Assembly: GCA_029936315.1 (NCBI GenBank)
Contig: JAPYTD010000014.1
Span: 1-64,000 of the forward strand
Length of the DNA: 64,000 nucleotides
Source: Planctomycetota bacterium
GTDB lineage: Bacteria; Planctomycetota; UBA1135; UBA2386
Reading direction: 5' to 3'
The notes under the pieces were generated by a model. That model had not been told where the DNA came from. It worked only from the letters and a program-made list of their open reading frames with translations, and did no database searches. Each line of letters opens with the position of its first letter. Position 1 is the stretch's first letter. Positions 43,220 through 51,422 of this stretch are shown here, one piece after another. A program made the position numbers and the translations under genes.

Positions 43220-44392
43220 TTATCGCCCGTCGGATTCGGCCTTTGGCGGTTTGGCTGCATCGAGCAACCAACGCTCGATGCGCTGCCGCTCGCTGCGTGA
43301 AAGCTCCGTCTGCGCACCCGGCGCTGCAAGCAAGCGAGCGAACAACTTCTTGGCCCTGTCGATCTCGCCGTCAGCAACCACTAGCGCGGCGAGATTCATC
43401 AAGCTGCCCATGTGGTGTTCGTGACGGGCGAGCGCCGCCTCGTAGCCATCCTTCGCCGCCTTCGAATCGTTCTGCAGCGCCGCCAGCACACCGAGTCGGA
43501 AGTGCACTTCGGCGTTGGCCGGAAACTTCGTAGCCAACCCACCGAGGTGCTCGACGGCCATTCGGTGCAAGGTATCGCGTTCCTCTGGCTTGTCTTGTAG
43601 ATCGGCCAGTTCTGCGGCACGCACCCAAGCAGCCGACATCGCCAACGCCGCGTCTTCGTCACCCGGAGCCAGCTCAAAGCATCGGCCGAACGCCTTGGCG
43701 GCTTCTTCGGCGTCGCGTTGCGACGTCACGTACGGTGGCGGGCTGCCTTGCGGAGTCTTGGCGATGCTCAGCAAGATCGAGCCCAGTCGGAAGTGCGCCG
43801 CCGAATCGTCGGGGCGCAGTGCAACGTAAGCTTCGAGGTGAGGCCTGGCCGCGCGCTCCTCGCCAAGTTCGTAGCGATAGGTGCCGGCGGTGCCGAGCAA
43901 CGCAGCCCGCTCGGTGGCCGGCGCCGCGGCCGAACGCACCAGCGCTTCCTCGGCCGACGCCGCTGCGGCACTCATGTGGCCGGATTCCGCCAGGAACACA
44001 GCGTGCATCCAACCGACGAAGGTACTGTTCGGATCCAACTGGCGCGCCAGCTCCATCTCAACTTCACCGGCCCGCGCGCCAAACCAGTCCGTCGGCTCGA
44101 TGCGAGCCGCGATCTGCAGCCGCACCATGCCGAGCACCGCCCGGGCCCTGGCCGAGCGCGGGTTCTTGGCCAAGACGCGATTTGCCGCGACCTCGGCCTG
44201 CTCGTAGCGCCGACCGACGACGGCATCAATCGCGTCCTGCTCGAGTGCCTCGCACTCGGCCCGCTCTGCGTCACTCAGGGTGACGTCAGGCAAATCGTCG
44301 ATCGAGGCCTGCGACGGATCGGGCGCTGTGCCCGCGCACGCAACCAGGAACGGAACCAGGAGCCAACTAGAGAAACTGCGCCCAAACGCCAT
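43220..44392 (-). CDS. TPR-repeat lipoprotein
   Basis: A ~390-residue protein with a lipoprotein-type signal (MAFGRSFSSWLLVPFLVACA; lipobox LVAC) and tetratricopeptide repeats. Examples are YEQAEVAANRVLAKNPRSAR, AEEAAKAFGRCFELAPGDED and AKKLFARLLAAPG. The ATG at 44392 is preferred over the one 30 bases upstream because it starts the signal peptide. It probably acts as an envelope protein-protein interaction scaffold. It is divergent from the cysteine-synthase-like gene, with 50 bases between. Confidence 0.82.
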   Translation of the reverse strand: MAFGRSFSSWLLVPFLVACAGTAPDPSQASIDDLPDVTLSDAERAECEALEQDAIDAVVGRRYEQAEVAANRVLAKNPRSARARAVLGMVRLQIAARIEPTDWFGARAGEVEMELARQLDPNSTFVGWMHAVFLAESGHMSAAAASAEEALVRSAAAPATERAALLGTAGTYRYELGEERAARPHLEAYVALRPDDSAAHFRLGSILLSIAKTPQGSPPPYVTSQRDAEEAAKAFGRCFELAPGDEDAALAMSAAWVRAAELADLQDKPEERDTLHRMAVEHLGGLATKFPANAEVHFRLGVLAALQNDSKAAKDGYEAALARHEHHMGSLMNLAALVVADGEIDRAKKLFARLLAAPGAQTELSRSERQRIERWLLDAAKPPKAESDGR

Positions 44393-44442
44393 CGGGACAT
44401 CATCGTCTGGCCTGACCCCCACTCCAAGCTACGCTTCGAGAC

Positions 44443-45363
44443 ATGGTGCGCATTGCAGCGGACATATCCTGGCTCGTCGGACACACGCCATTGGTCGATC
44501 TTGCCCGACTGTCGCCTTCGGGCACACGCCTTGTCGGCAAGCTCGAGGCGTGGAGCCCATCCGGCAGCAACAAAGACCGCGCGGCGCTCGGCATGATCCG
44601 GCACGCCGAGCAGAGTGGTTTCCTCAAGCCAGGCGGCGTAATTGTAGAGTGCAGTAGTGGCGACCTCGGCTTGGCGATCGCGGCAATTGGTCGGCGCCTG
44701 GGCTACCGGGTGATGCTGACGATGCCCGATAGCGTCACGTCGGATCGGCGCAGCCTGTTGATGGCGCTCGGGGCAGAAGTCGTAACCACGAGCAGCGACC
44801 AGGGCATGAAAGGCGCGATGGCGCGCGCAGAACAGCTAACCAAGGCGACCGACGGGGCAATCTGCCTGCAGGCGTTTACCAACCGTGCGAATGCGCGCGC
44901 ACACGCTGAGACCACGGCTCGCGAGATCTGGGAGGACACCGACGGGCAGGTCGACGCCGTAGTCGTTCCGGTCGGCACAGGTGGCACCGCGGCGGGTTGC
45001 GCTGAGTTCTTTGCCTCGCGCGGCGTCAAGGTTGTCGCCGTGCAACCAGCCGGCAGTGCGGTTCTGACTGGTGGCACAGCGGGCCCCCACAACATCCCGG
45101 GCCTTGGCGCTGGCTTCATCCCTGACATCTTGTCGCCGTCAAAGCTCGACGAAGTGGTTAGCGTTACCGACGATGAGGCTCGCCGATGCAATCAACGTTT
45201 GATGCGCGAAGAATCGCTGCTGCTCGGACCGGCGAGCGGCGCAGTTGTGAGTGCCGCAATCTCGTTGGCGGAACGCGATGAGTTTGACGGCAAGATGATC
45301 GTTGCTGTGCTGCCCGATGCAGCAGAACGCAACCTCGACCACTGGATGCAAGAGACGCTGTGA
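44443..45363 (+). CDS. cysteine-synthase-like PLP-dependent enzyme
   Basis: A 306-residue fold-type II PLP enzyme of the CysK/CBS family. The PLP Lys is in SPSGSNKDRAALGMI (family PsGS.KDR). The PLP-phosphate loop is VPVGTGGTAAG (family GTGGT). The C-terminal LLGPASGAVVSAAI (family GiS.Ga) is partly changed. The substrate-binding loop, normally (E/T)xTSGNTGiglA, reads VECSSGDLGLAIAAI, so the Asn and Thr of SGNTG are replaced. The substrate may therefore differ from O-acetylserine. It overlaps the MoxR ATPase start by 4 bases. Confidence 0.8.
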   Translation: MVRIAADISWLVGHTPLVDLARLSPSGTRLVGKLEAWSPSGSNKDRAALGMIRHAEQSGFLKPGGVIVECSSGDLGLAIAAIGRRLGYRVMLTMPDSVTSDRRSLLMALGAEVVTTSSDQGMKGAMARAEQLTKATDGAICLQAFTNRANARAHAETTAREIWEDTDGQVDAVVVPVGTGGTAAGCAEFFASRGVKVVAVQPAGSAVLTGGTAGPHNIPGLGAGFIPDILSPSKLDEVVSVTDDEARRCNQRLMREESLLLGPASGAVVSAAISLAERDEFDGKMIVAVLPDAAERNLDHWMQETL

Positions 45364-46388
45364 TGAGTAACACCGACACCAACCAAACGGACATCCAACA
45401 GCGCGCCAAACAACTGCTTGGCAAGGTCGAAGCCCTACGCGAACAGATCCAAGAGCAGATCATCGGTCAGGAGCAACTCGTCGACGATCTGATCGTCGCG
45501 TTGATGGCCGGGGGCCACGTCTTACTTGAGGGCCTGCCAGGTCTCGGCAAGACGATGCTGGTGAAGGCGCTGGCCAACGGACTTGGCCTCGACTACTCGC
45601 GCATCCAGTTCACGCCCGACCTGATGCCGAGCGACGTGACTGGCACGCAAGTGATCGATGAAGATGACGGCAAACGGCACTTCCGCTTTCAGCAGGGGCC
45701 CATCTTTGCGGGTCTGGTGTTGGCGGACGAGATCAACCGAGCGACGCCAAAGACCCAATCCGCGTTGTTGGAGGCCATGCAGGAGCGATGCGTCACGGTC
45801 GCCGGCACGACGCATGTGCTACCGCAACCGTTTCACGTCGTCGCGACCCAAAACCCGATCGAACTCGAAGGCACGTTTCCGCTGCCCGAGGCTCAGCTCG
45901 ATCGCTTCCTGTTTCGGCTAGATGTCAGCCCACCATCAGCAGAGGATCTGGCTCGTATTCTCACGAGCACAACAGGCGCTACGGCAGCCACGCCGACTGC
46001 GCGAGTTTCCGCGGAAGAACTCCATCAACTGCAACTGCTCGTGCGCGAAGTGCTGTGCGGTTCGCACCTGACGCGCTTTGTCGCCGACCTCATCGTCTCG
46101 ACGCATCCTTCGTCCGCTTCCAGTAAGGACGCAGCCCGAAGCGACGCGACACAGCGATTTGTTCGCTACGGCGCGAGTGCTCGCGCGGGCCAAGCGATTC
46201 TGCTCGGTGCGAAAGCGCGCGCCCTGCTTGCAGGCCGTCCTGCCGTCGTGCAGGAGGACATCGACACGTGTCTGTTACCTGCGCTGCGTCACCGGGTGCT
46301 GCTTGGTTTCGAGGCCGACGCGGAGCAGGTCGGGGTCAGCGACCTGCTACCTGAGTGGCAATCCCGCGCCCAACGTATGGCGCGGTAA
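45360..46388 (+). CDS. MoxR-family AAA+ ATPase
   Basis: A 342-residue AAA+ ATPase of the MoxR group, chaperone-like proteins that often act with von Willebrand factor A proteins. Motifs are HVLLEGLPGLGKTMLVKALA (Walker A), SRIQFTPDLMPSDVTGTQV (MoxR signature), GPIFAGLVLADEINRATPKT (Walker B) and VVATQNPIELEGTFPLPEAQ (sensor 1), then LDRFLFRL. GTG at 45360 or ATG at 45363 can start; both overlap the upstream stop. Unlike most MoxR operons no DUF58 or VWA gene follows, so its partner is elsewhere or unusual. Confidence 0.93.
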   Translation: MMSNTDTNQTDIQQRAKQLLGKVEALREQIQEQIIGQEQLVDDLIVALMAGGHVLLEGLPGLGKTMLVKALANGLGLDYSRIQFTPDLMPSDVTGTQVIDEDDGKRHFRFQQGPIFAGLVLADEINRATPKTQSALLEAMQERCVTVAGTTHVLPQPFHVVATQNPIELEGTFPLPEAQLDRFLFRLDVSPPSAEDLARILTSTTGATAATPTARVSAEELHQLQLLVREVLCGSHLTRFVADLIVSTHPSSASSKDAARSDATQRFVRYGASARAGQAILLGAKARALLAGRPAVVQEDIDTCLLPALRHRVLLGFEADAEQVGVSDLLPEWQSRAQRMAR

Positions 46389-46425
46389 GAGGTTTCAGTC
46401 GAACCGGTTCTTTTCTGAGACCTGA

Positions 46426-46456
46426 CATCGTTCGGACAACTGGGGTCCGAACGATG
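46426..46456 (+). promoter_or_regulatory. perfect 12-bp RNA hairpin overlapping an ATG
   Basis: CATCGTTCGGAC (46426-46437), loop AACTGGG, then GTCCGAACGATG (46445-46456). The last three bases are an ATG followed by an open frame. No T-tract follows, so this is not an intrinsic terminator. It may be the 5' stem of a structured RNA or hide the start codon of the small ORF. Confidence 0.65.
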
Positions 46457-46604
46457 CCAGCACCAGAAAAAACTGAAGGCGTTTGGAAAGTTATCGCCTC
46501 TCGTTCGTCTACTAAGACTGCATGGGACGAGTGGTCCCGACCGCCCGGCGCTGTTACAGCAGCGCTGATTCGAGAGGGCAAACTTGAGCGGTCGAGACGA
46601 CTTC

Positions 46605-46650
46605 GTGGTCGGCGATTCTGGGAGAGAATCGCCGGCCACTCTTTTTTTTC
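46605..46650 (+). terminator. strong intrinsic (rho-independent) terminator
   Basis: Stem GTGGTCGGCGATTCT (46605-46619), loop GGGAG, arm AGAATCGCCGGCCAC (46625-46639, one G-U pair), followed by TC and eight T residues. It lies on the + strand, 217 bases after the moxR stop, and ends whatever transcript crosses this region. Confidence 0.9.
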
Positions 46651-46751
46651 AAGCCCCTGCCGCAATCTCACCTCATGCGATTCGCCCGACCCCCAAACAC
46701 CCTACGCGCCAATTCCTTGGCGAGTAGCTTGGTAGGCCCCATCATCCAGCC

Positions 46752-47081
46752 ATGAGCAGCGATGGTGACCAAGAGTTCCTCCGGCGGGCAGAGAGCCTGA
46801 TGGCGGCCCTGCTAGCGAAACTGGACGAAATCGACCCAGACGAACTGGAGGCCGACTCCGCCGCCGGGGTCATCAAGATGGTTTTTGCTGATCGGGGTGT
46901 CTGCGTGCTCAATCGTCAAACCGCCGCACATCAAATCTGGTTGGCCGAAGGTGCAACGGCCTGGCACTTCGAACGCGACACCGAAACGGACACGTGGATG
47001 GACACCAAGGGACGTGGCTCCCTGAATCGTGTGCTAAACGAAGTGCTCAGCAAGCGCCTGGGCAGGGCCATCGAGCTGTAG
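46752..47081 (+). CDS. cyaY: frataxin-like iron-sulfur assembly protein CyaY
   Basis: A 109-residue protein matching bacterial frataxin. It has the acidic first helix (QEFLRRAESLMAALLAKLDE then IDPDELEAD), the strands GVIKMVFADRGVCVLNRQTA then HQIWLAEGATAWHF (family N.Q...qiWla...gG.hf), and DTWMDTKGRGSLNRVLNEVL (family W.D.....l...L...l). It binds iron and regulates Fe-S cluster assembly. The size is standard. It is a stand-alone gene downstream of the terminator. Confidence 0.88.
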   Translation: MSSDGDQEFLRRAESLMAALLAKLDEIDPDELEADSAAGVIKMVFADRGVCVLNRQTAAHQIWLAEGATAWHFERDTETDTWMDTKGRGSLNRVLNEVLSKRLGRAIEL

Positions 47082-47135
47082 ATAGGTCCAAGTGCGTAGC
47101 CGATTGACGGCCGACCGTGTCCGTCGTGATGCCGT

Positions 47136-48494
47136 CTAGCTGGCGAGGTCGTCCGCAGAGCGAACACCCACCGCGCGTGGGAACCTCATGCGGAACGTCG
47201 TGCCGCGACCGGCCTCGCTGTCGACCTGTACGATGCCATTGCTGCCGCGTACAAAACGAGCGACCGCGGTCAGTCCAAGCCCGGTGCCCTGTCCGATCGG
47301 CTTGGTGGTGAAGTACGGATCGAAGATACGCTCCTGAACTTCCTTGGGCATGCCGGCGCCAGTGTCGGCGACTTCGATCCACACCTGGTGGCGATCGCTG
47401 CCACAGCGCAGCGTGATTGCACCATCGCCATCAATCGCCTGCTTGGCATTGATGACGAGGTTCCACAGCGCGTGCACGATGCCGTGAGGGTTGAGCGACA
47501 CCGGCGGCGTTTCGCTCGGTGTCTCACAGGTCAGCTGCACACTGCTAGGCAAGACGAGCCTCGCCTGCGCGTGGAATTGCCGCAAAACCTCGGAAAGGTC
47601 GCATTGCATGGCCGTGCCCTCGTCGGGATGAGCCATGCGCATCAGCTGGTCGAGCAGCGGTTGTGACTGCTGCAGCGTCTCTTCGATCAACAGCAGACGG
47701 CGCTTGCGCTCTTCGTCATCCGACATCGATCCGAGCGTGACGTGCCCGAGCAAGACTTGGAACGTGTTGCGCAACTGATGGCAAACCAAGCCAGCCAAGT
47801 CGCCGACGGTCTCCACTCTTAGGGCATGCCGAAGCAGCTTCTCGCGGTGACGAAGCGCCCGGCTGGCGTCGAAATTCTTGCGTCGCTGACGTTCGGCAGT
47901 CATCAGTGCCATGAACACGAGCCGGTTCACGATTGCACCTGCCAATGCTGAGGCAAGGGTCACGGCCGTGAGGCTGATCGCGTGCAACCACACGTCGTCC
48001 ATCGCGACCGAGCCGATACCGCCACCGGGATGCGTCCACGTCGCCAGCAGCAACGCAATCGCCGCGAACATCGTCATCGTCAGGCCCGCAACGACGCCGA
48101 GGCATGTCGTCGCAAGCAACCCGAGCACGGGATGCACATACCACGCCGGACTAAACGCACCGCGCGGCCAGTTGGCCAAGATGGTCAGCGTGAACAACGC
48201 GAGGAACAACAACGTCGCCGCGTACTGCAGACGTTGGTTGCGCCAACCCAACCATGCGGCGAAGAACACCGGTGCCGATGCGAGCGCTGGTAGCGCGCCA
48301 CACCAAGGCAGGTTGACCGTCCAGAAACCACTCTCGACGAAGATGAGACACGCGACTCCATAAGTCGTCGCAGTAATAGCCAACGCCAACGACACCCATC
48401 GGATCAGCAAGGACAAGCTCGATACGACGGGTAGTCGGGTGCTGGTTAGGAAGCCGAATAACGACTCCTCGGACAGGTGAACCGGTACGCGCAA
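47136..48494 (-). CDS. membrane sensor histidine kinase
   Basis: A 452-residue kinase with about six hydrophobic N-terminal segments (residues ~15-185) and no periplasmic sensor domain or HAMP. The phosphoacceptor box is GDLAGLVCHQLRNTFQVLLG (His-Gln-Leu-Arg-Asn). The HATPase domain follows with LWNLVINAKQAID (N box), VWIEVADTGAGMPKEVQE (G1) and YFTTKPIGQGTGLGLTAVA (F and G2 boxes). No response regulator gene is adjacent, so it is an orphan in this window, though the AAA+ Fis regulator lies nearby on the same strand. Confidence 0.92.
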   Translation of the reverse strand: MRVPVHLSEESLFGFLTSTRLPVVSSLSLLIRWVSLALAITATTYGVACLIFVESGFWTVNLPWCGALPALASAPVFFAAWLGWRNQRLQYAATLLFLALFTLTILANWPRGAFSPAWYVHPVLGLLATTCLGVVAGLTMTMFAAIALLLATWTHPGGGIGSVAMDDVWLHAISLTAVTLASALAGAIVNRLVFMALMTAERQRRKNFDASRALRHREKLLRHALRVETVGDLAGLVCHQLRNTFQVLLGHVTLGSMSDDEERKRRLLLIEETLQQSQPLLDQLMRMAHPDEGTAMQCDLSEVLRQFHAQARLVLPSSVQLTCETPSETPPVSLNPHGIVHALWNLVINAKQAIDGDGAITLRCGSDRHQVWIEVADTGAGMPKEVQERIFDPYFTTKPIGQGTGLGLTAVARFVRGSNGIVQVDSEAGRGTTFRMRFPRAVGVRSADDLAS

Positions 48495-48541
48495 GGCGAG
48501 CGCACTGTACTTAACTAGACCCCTCCGTGGCTACTCTTCCC

Positions 48542-49180
48542 CTACGGGTGAAGTTCTTGCTCGGGTGCGTCGCAGACAACTGCGATGTGATGGCGATGGA
48601 CTGGATGCGCCAGCTTCAGACTCCACGAGTGCAACATGACCCGTGAATAACTCTCACCGGGTCGGGCGCGATAGCCGTACTTGCGATCACCGGCGACGGG
48701 ACAGCCCAGCGCAGCGAGATGCACGCGGATCTGATTGCGTCTACCAGTTTCGAGGCGACAACGAACAAGACTCCCTCGTCCGCGCCGTTCGAGCGTTTGG
48801 TAATGGGTCACCGCCCGCCGCCCGCCACGGCGGACTACCCGAACAATGCCATCTTTGCCTTGCTCCAAGCTGCTCTCGATACGACCGGCCTCAGGGGAAG
48901 GCACAGCCGTCGTCAATGCCAGATAGTCCCGCTCGGCTGAGTGGTCGCGGAACGTGGCGTCGAGCGCAAGTCGCGCCTCTTCATCGCAGGCAAACGCCAG
49001 GCAGCCCGTAGTGTCCTCATCCAGGCGATGCACCGCGAACACGCGTCGGCCCAACTGTTTGTGGAGAACATCCACCATCGTTAGCGCCGAGCGACCGGGA
49101 GCCGGGACCACCAAGATCCCCTTGGGCTTGTTGACGATCAGCAGGTGCTCATCGTCGTGTAGAACGGTCACAGGCGGCAT
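48542..49180 (-). CDS. RluA-family RNA pseudouridine synthase
   Basis: A ~212-residue catalytic domain of the RluA family, which turns uridine to pseudouridine in rRNA or tRNA. Motif I/II is VFAVHRLDEDTTGCLAFACD (family HRLDkdTSGll), with catalytic Asp in HRLDEDT. Later motifs are RCRLETGRRNQIRVHLAALG then PVAGDRKYG (family l.TGR.HQIR.h....G.pi.GD..Yg). There is no S4 domain. The Met at 49180 is taken as start; 13 extra codons upstream look like shadow. Confidence 0.92.
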   Translation of the reverse strand: MPPVTVLHDDEHLLIVNKPKGILVVPAPGRSALTMVDVLHKQLGRRVFAVHRLDEDTTGCLAFACDEEARLALDATFRDHSAERDYLALTTAVPSPEAGRIESSLEQGKDGIVRVVRRGGRRAVTHYQTLERRGRGSLVRCRLETGRRNQIRVHLAALGCPVAGDRKYGYRARPGESYSRVMLHSWSLKLAHPVHRHHIAVVCDAPEQELHP

Positions 49181-49222
49181 GGCGGACACCTTACCAGTCC
49201 CGCCAGCGCTAGCTCGCAAGCT

Positions 49223-50491
49223 CTAGTGAAGGCGAAGCTGATACTGCTGGATCTTGCGATACAGCGTCGCGCGGCCGATGCCGAGCAGTTGCGCGGCACG
49301 GCGCACGTTGCCATTCGTGGCCTGCAGGGCGCGGCCGAGCAAGAACTTCTCTTCTTCCTCGAACGGGCGGATCGCAGCTTCGGTCAGTACGACTTCTTCG
49401 GCAACAGCGTTGCCAGTCACCGACTGAGGCGCAACGTTGGCTACACCAGACGCCGCTTCGGCGATCAGGTGCTCGCGATCAATCGCCGCCCCACCGGCCA
49501 GCATCTGACCGCGGCGAATCGTGGCCTCGAGTTGGGCGACGTGGCCTGGCCACTGCACGCTCTCGAGCAGGATGCGTGCGGCGGGCGTGAAGCCTTGGTG
49601 GTTGCGGCCGGAAGCCGACACGCCAGAGTCCAGGATCGCGTCCGCGAGCGACGGGATGTCGTCGACGCGTTCGTGCAGGCCCGGCACCATCACCGGGAAC
49701 GCATGCAACCGGTAGTAGAGGTCTTCGCGGAACGCACCGCGCGCAACCATCTCCGGAATGTGCGCGGATGTTGTCGCGATCAAACGCGGCATCGAAGGTG
49801 CGCGCGACGTCGTGCGTTCCTTCAGGTGCTTGACCAGAACGGACTGTGCCGCCGCCGACAGTTGGTCGACGTCCTCAAGAACGATTGTTGTCTTGGTGTG
49901 CTCTGCAATCGCCGTGCTCAGGCCTTCGGCGCTCACCGAGCCACAGTCCTTGACGACCAGAACATCGCCGCAGCGGCGGCTCTTGAGGTGGATGGCGCGT
50001 GCGGCCAACGACTTGCCCGAGCCAGTCGGACCTTCGATCAGAACCGTCGCGTCACAATCGGCGGCGCGTGACACCGCGCCTTGCAGGCGACGCATCGGCG
50101 GCGTGTTGCCAACCATTGCCGAACCGGAGCGGATGCCGCCAACCAGGTCCTCGAGTTCACTCAGGCGAGTGGTCTTTATCGCAACTTCGACGGCGAGCGA
50201 AAGCAGAGCCGGCAGCGCCTGCTCGTTCACGGTGCCGTCGGTCTCCATGCGGATAACCGGCACACTCCACTCAGCCGGCATCGACTCGATACATGACTCG
50301 TGACAGAACACGAGGTCCAACGATTCGCTCTGCGCCCGTTCTTCTAGTTCATTCCAGTCCGTGCACGAGATCGTCTCGTGGCCGACGTGCGTGATACTTA
50401 CCGCAAGCTCTTCATTCGCTTGCGGAGAAACCAACCCTACCCGCGCAGTTGCGCGGACCGAGTCCTCTGTCCCAATGAGTGCAATGGTCAT
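49223..50491 (-). CDS. AAA+ Fis-type transcriptional regulator lacking the GAFTGA loop
   Basis: A 422-residue NtrC-family protein. The N-terminal ~100 residues are receiver-like but without the usual acidic pocket and Asp. The AAA+ domain has TVLIEGPTGSGKSLAARAIH (Walker A), TTIVLEDVDQL (Walker B) and RGAFREDLYYRLHAFPVMVP then LHERVDD (family sensor region). Between them the segment normally holding ELFGHEKGAFTGA is replaced by CGSVSAEGLSTAIAEHTKTT, so the sigma-54 contact loop is missing. The C-terminus is a Fis-type HTH (NVRRAAQLLGIGRATLYRKI). It may bind DNA, but canonical sigma-54 activation is doubtful. Confidence 0.85.
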   Translation of the reverse strand: MTIALIGTEDSVRATARVGLVSPQANEELAVSITHVGHETISCTDWNELEERAQSESLDLVFCHESCIESMPAEWSVPVIRMETDGTVNEQALPALLSLAVEVAIKTTRLSELEDLVGGIRSGSAMVGNTPPMRRLQGAVSRAADCDATVLIEGPTGSGKSLAARAIHLKSRRCGDVLVVKDCGSVSAEGLSTAIAEHTKTTIVLEDVDQLSAAAQSVLVKHLKERTTSRAPSMPRLIATTSAHIPEMVARGAFREDLYYRLHAFPVMVPGLHERVDDIPSLADAILDSGVSASGRNHQGFTPAARILLESVQWPGHVAQLEATIRRGQMLAGGAAIDREHLIAEAASGVANVAPQSVTGNAVAEEVVLTEAAIRPFEEEEKFLLGRALQATNGNVRRAAQLLGIGRATLYRKIQQYQLRLH

Positions 50492-50614
50492 GCTTTATCC
50501 CAAGTAGAGATCGGCATTCCGAGCAGTCGCAGTGAAGACGGGGTTGGTCTTTCAGGGGGCATCCCGAGGTCCCGCATGCTTGCATTGGTGCTGTTGGCCA
50601 ATGCTATGGGCGAA

Positions 50615-51034
50615 TTAGCCGTCGCTGAGTTGGCGGGACAGCTCGTCGAAATCGATCGCCTTGAGCTCGTCCTCGGTGATGGGCACCATGTTGCGAGACT
50701 TGCGGTGCTCATCGATGCTCGTCAGTTCGACGTAGTCGCAGCTCGCCTTGTCAGTGCCCTGGGCATCGGGGCTGGTCGCGTGCTTGTTGGCCGGCGTGCC
50801 GTGGAGGTTTCCCTTGGCTCGCTGGCAGGTCGAGAGCGTGCTCTCGAGGTTACGACGAATCTTGGTCAGCCGATCCTGGTTGGCCCCAGGCGTTTGCATG
50901 CTCTTGGAGAGCTTGGTCATGGCGACTTCCAAAACTGCAATCAAGCAGTTGAGCTTGGCGGCCAACCGCGTGCGGTGTTCGGTCGAGCCAAGGGAGTTGG
51001 GAAGCTTGGGAGTGTTGTTCTGGTCGGCGTCCAT
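50615..51034 (-). CDS. protein of unknown function, tandem paralog 1
   Basis: A 139-residue, mostly helical cytoplasmic protein without a signal or transmembrane segment. It shares its whole length with the gene at 51423-51842: LAAKLNCLIAVLEVAMTKLS, MQTPGANQDRLTKIRRNLES, DYVELTSIDEHRKSRNMVPI then IDFDELSRQL. The two are separated by a conserved control region. A sigma-54-type promoter (51059-51076) lies just upstream, and the ribosome-binding site AGAAAGG precedes the ATG. Nothing in the sequence tells the function; the C-terminal acidic helix (DELKAIDFDELSRQLSD) may be a binding motif. Confidence 0.75.
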   Translation of the reverse strand: MDADQNNTPKLPNSLGSTEHRTRLAAKLNCLIAVLEVAMTKLSKSMQTPGANQDRLTKIRRNLESTLSTCQRAKGNLHGTPANKHATSPDAQGTDKASCDYVELTSIDEHRKSRNMVPITEDELKAIDFDELSRQLSDG

Positions 51035-51058
51035 TGTTTACCTTTCTGTGTTGAGAGA

Positions 51059-51076
51059 AGCACCGGTAGTGCCAAG
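51059..51076 (-). promoter_or_regulatory. sigma-54-type (-24/-12) promoter of paralog 1
   Basis: Minus strand reads CTTGGCACTACCGGTGCTTC. The TTGGCAC element (-24) and TGCTT (-12) have the exact 12-base GG-to-GC spacing of sigma-54 promoters. The predicted transcript start is near 51048, ~14 bases before the ATG at 51034. The same element occurs before paralog 2. The match is by eye. Confidence 0.75.
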
Positions 51077-51188
51077 TGGTGTTGCAAACCTAAACACTCG
51101 ATGACAACGAGGGCGGTCAGGTGAACGCGTTCGTATGCTCGCGAACGTCGTGCGTATGCGACGGTTCCCCGTCGCAACGAACAGACTT

Positions 51189-51205
51189 CCGCCGCAAAGT
51201 CGCGA
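51189..51205. promoter_or_regulatory. candidate upstream activator site, paralog 1
   Basis: CCGCCGCAAAGTCGCGA lies about 115 bases upstream of the sigma-54 -24 element. Closely similar sequences occur upstream of paralog 2 (51945-51961, 51979-51995, 52006-52021). This is the usual distance range for activator sites of sigma-54 promoters. The role is inferred. Confidence 0.45.
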
Positions 51206-51422
51206 CGGTTGCCAGTGTGTGATTTGGCCCAATGCGACGATTGGCCCAGGGGGTGACTTGCTCGTGGCACGCTCAGTGGTGCGCGATTAGTAGCGACGCA
51301 ATGGTCGCCGACAATGCGTTCACTCTGCGATTGGCCACAAGCTAGCGCAGTAGGCGGCGCTCGCTTTGGTCACCTTTGGGAGATCAACACGATCCCCCGT
51401 GCTCGCTTTGGTAACTGGAGGA

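Larger units (their letters stand above)
46389..46751. other. 363-bp intergenic stretch with two strong RNA hairpins; possible ncRNA or truncated ORF
   Basis: Between moxR and cyaY. It has a perfect 12-bp hairpin (46426-46456) and a strong terminator (46605-46650), with ~150 bases between. In + frame an ORF starts at the ATG inside the first hairpin (46454) and reads MPAPEKTEGVWKVIASRSST, then KTAWDEWSRPPGAVTAALIR, running through the terminator to 46735; the early part is protein-like and the end is not. Either a structured RNA of ~200 nt or a small truncated gene is present. Confidence 0.5.
51035..51422. other. 388-bp control region between the tandem paralogs
   Basis: It holds the sigma-54 promoter of paralog 1 (51059-51076), a shared motif at 51189-51205, and several inverted short pieces (GAACGCGTTCG at 51123-51133; two TTGGCCCA units around 51234 and 51243). 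No gene was recognised. Confidence 0.6.

Noticed and set aside
51249-51290. A third -24/-12 promoter (TGGCACGCTCAGTGGTGC)
   Set aside because: The -12 GC is not at the right distance from the -24 GG.
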